Notes under the pieces: model-generated | Seen by the model: the letters and a program-made list of their open reading frames with translations, nothing else | Database searches by the model: none | What the model was told of the DNA's origin: nothing | Shown here: one piece after another, positions 6,637-6,971 of the stretch | Layout of the letters: every line of letters starts with the position of its first letter | How positions within the stretch are numbered: the first letter of the stretch is position 1 | Program-made: the position numbers and the translations under genes | Source: an uncultured Verrucomicrobiota bacterium | GTDB lineage: Bacteria; Verrucomicrobiota; Verrucomicrobiia; Limisphaerales; UBA9464 | Assembly: GCA_903930165.1 (NCBI GenBank) | Contig: CAIYXO010000063.1 | Span: 1 to 6,971, forward strand | Reading direction: 5' to 3' | Length of the DNA stretch: 6,971 nt

Positions 6637-6657
6637 CCGCCGCTGGGGCAGCCGCGG
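6637..6657 (-). terminator. Possible terminator hairpin after the RND pump gene
   Basis: CCGCCGCTG (6637-6645) and CAGCCGCGG (6649-6657) form a nine-position stem with one mismatch and a three-base loop. The hairpin lies about 45 bases downstream of the RND stop, in the 181-base gap before the antitoxin gene. On the minus strand it is followed by GGTTCCCATCCC, with no real T-tract. It could end pump transcription, perhaps with factor help, or be chance in GC-rich DNA. The rest of the gap (6523-6636) should carry the toxin-antitoxin promoter. A TTGACC at 6559-6554 is the only -35-like element, and it lacks a well-spaced -10. Confidence 0.3.
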
Positions 6658-6703
6658 CCACTTTGCGTGAAGCCGCCCTTCGCTCCCGGTGGAGGATTCC
6701 GGC

Positions 6704-6971
6704 TCAGCCCGTGCGCTTCCGCCGGAACACGCCGCGGCCCCAGTCGTCGAAGATCGAGTAGCTCACCGGGGTGACGAGCAGCGTCAGCAGGAGGCAGAGC
6801 ATCTGGCCGCCGATGATGACCTTGGCCATGGAGGCCCTGCCGGCGGCACCGGGACCGGCCCCGAGCGCGATCAGGATCATCGAGACGACCAGCAGCATGG
6901 TGGTCATCAGGATCGGCCGGAGCCGTACGCGGTTCGCCTCGAGGATGGCCTCGTCGCGGGGCATGCCGCGG
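6704..6971 (-). CDS. RND-family efflux pump inner-membrane subunit, C-terminal end (cut by window edge)
   Basis: The last 88 or so residues of a much larger protein (the family has about 1000-1050) enter from the right edge and end at the TGA at 6704-6706. The segment EANRVRLRPILMTT, the Gly-rich ALGAGPGAAGR loop, then MAKVIIGGQM and LTLLVTPVSYSIFDD are the hallmark of the last two transmembrane helices of AcrB/MexB/HAE1-type proton-driven pumps. These work in the inner membrane with a periplasmic adaptor and an outer-membrane channel. The tail after the last helix is short and basic (RGVFRRKRTG). In place of the common G-x-x-x-S/T-x-x-LTL pattern this copy reads GGQMLCLLLTL, a minor variation. 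Upstream partners would lie outside the window. The substrate, whether drugs or another compound, cannot be inferred from this fragment. Confidence 0.9.
   Translation of the reverse strand, partial: RGMPRDEAILEANRVRLRPILMTTMLLVVSMILIALGAGPGAAGRASMAKVIIGGQMLCLLLTLLVTPVSYSIFDDWGRGVFRRKRTG

Overview
This GC-rich window most likely comes from a PVC-superphylum bacterium, and Verrucomicrobiota is my first guess, with Planctomycetota as the alternative. The main evidence is a very large secreted protein at 1421-4978. It has a dehydrogenase-type beta-propeller, a HEAT-like helical middle, an inserted beta-rich module and a C-terminal CxxCH cytochrome c domain, an architecture characteristic of Planctomycetes and Verrucomicrobia. 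The multi-pass membrane protein next to it also resembles a conserved uncharacterised family that I associate with these phyla. No marker gene is present, so the assignment is an inference.

Every gene I can support lies on the minus strand, so transcription runs from right to left. In that order they are: (1) 6971-6704, the C-terminal end of an RND (AcrB/HAE1-type) efflux pump, cut by the window edge. (2) 6522-6280 and 6283-5870, a type II toxin-antitoxin pair of a ribbon-helix-helix-like antitoxin and a VapC-like PIN toxin, overlapping by four bases. (3) 5712-4990, a conserved multi-pass membrane protein of unknown function. (4) 4978-1421, the PVC-type haem-binding dehydrogenase, 11 bases downstream of the membrane protein. 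(5) 1167-661, a GNAT acetyltransferase of the phosphinothricin acetyltransferase-like group. (6) 611-1, the N-terminal half of an AI-2E family transporter, cut by the other edge.

The genes form short transcriptional groups. The membrane protein and dehydrogenase look like a two-gene operon, and the acetyltransferase and AI-2E protein may be a second pair (49-base gap). The toxin and antitoxin are translationally coupled. The gaps between groups (1168-1420, 5713-5869, 6523-6703) hold GC-rich inverted repeats but no classical T-tract terminator and no convincing sigma-70 promoter. None of the six start sites visible in the window has a clear Shine-Dalgarno sequence.

I do not see a clearly new multi-gene system. 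The best candidates for follow-up are the membrane protein/cytochrome dehydrogenase pair, the module inserted in the dehydrogenase, and the PIN toxin with Gln where an acidic active-site residue is usual. There is no gene-free stretch longer than 300 bases, and I found no tRNA, rRNA, CRISPR array or insertion sequence.
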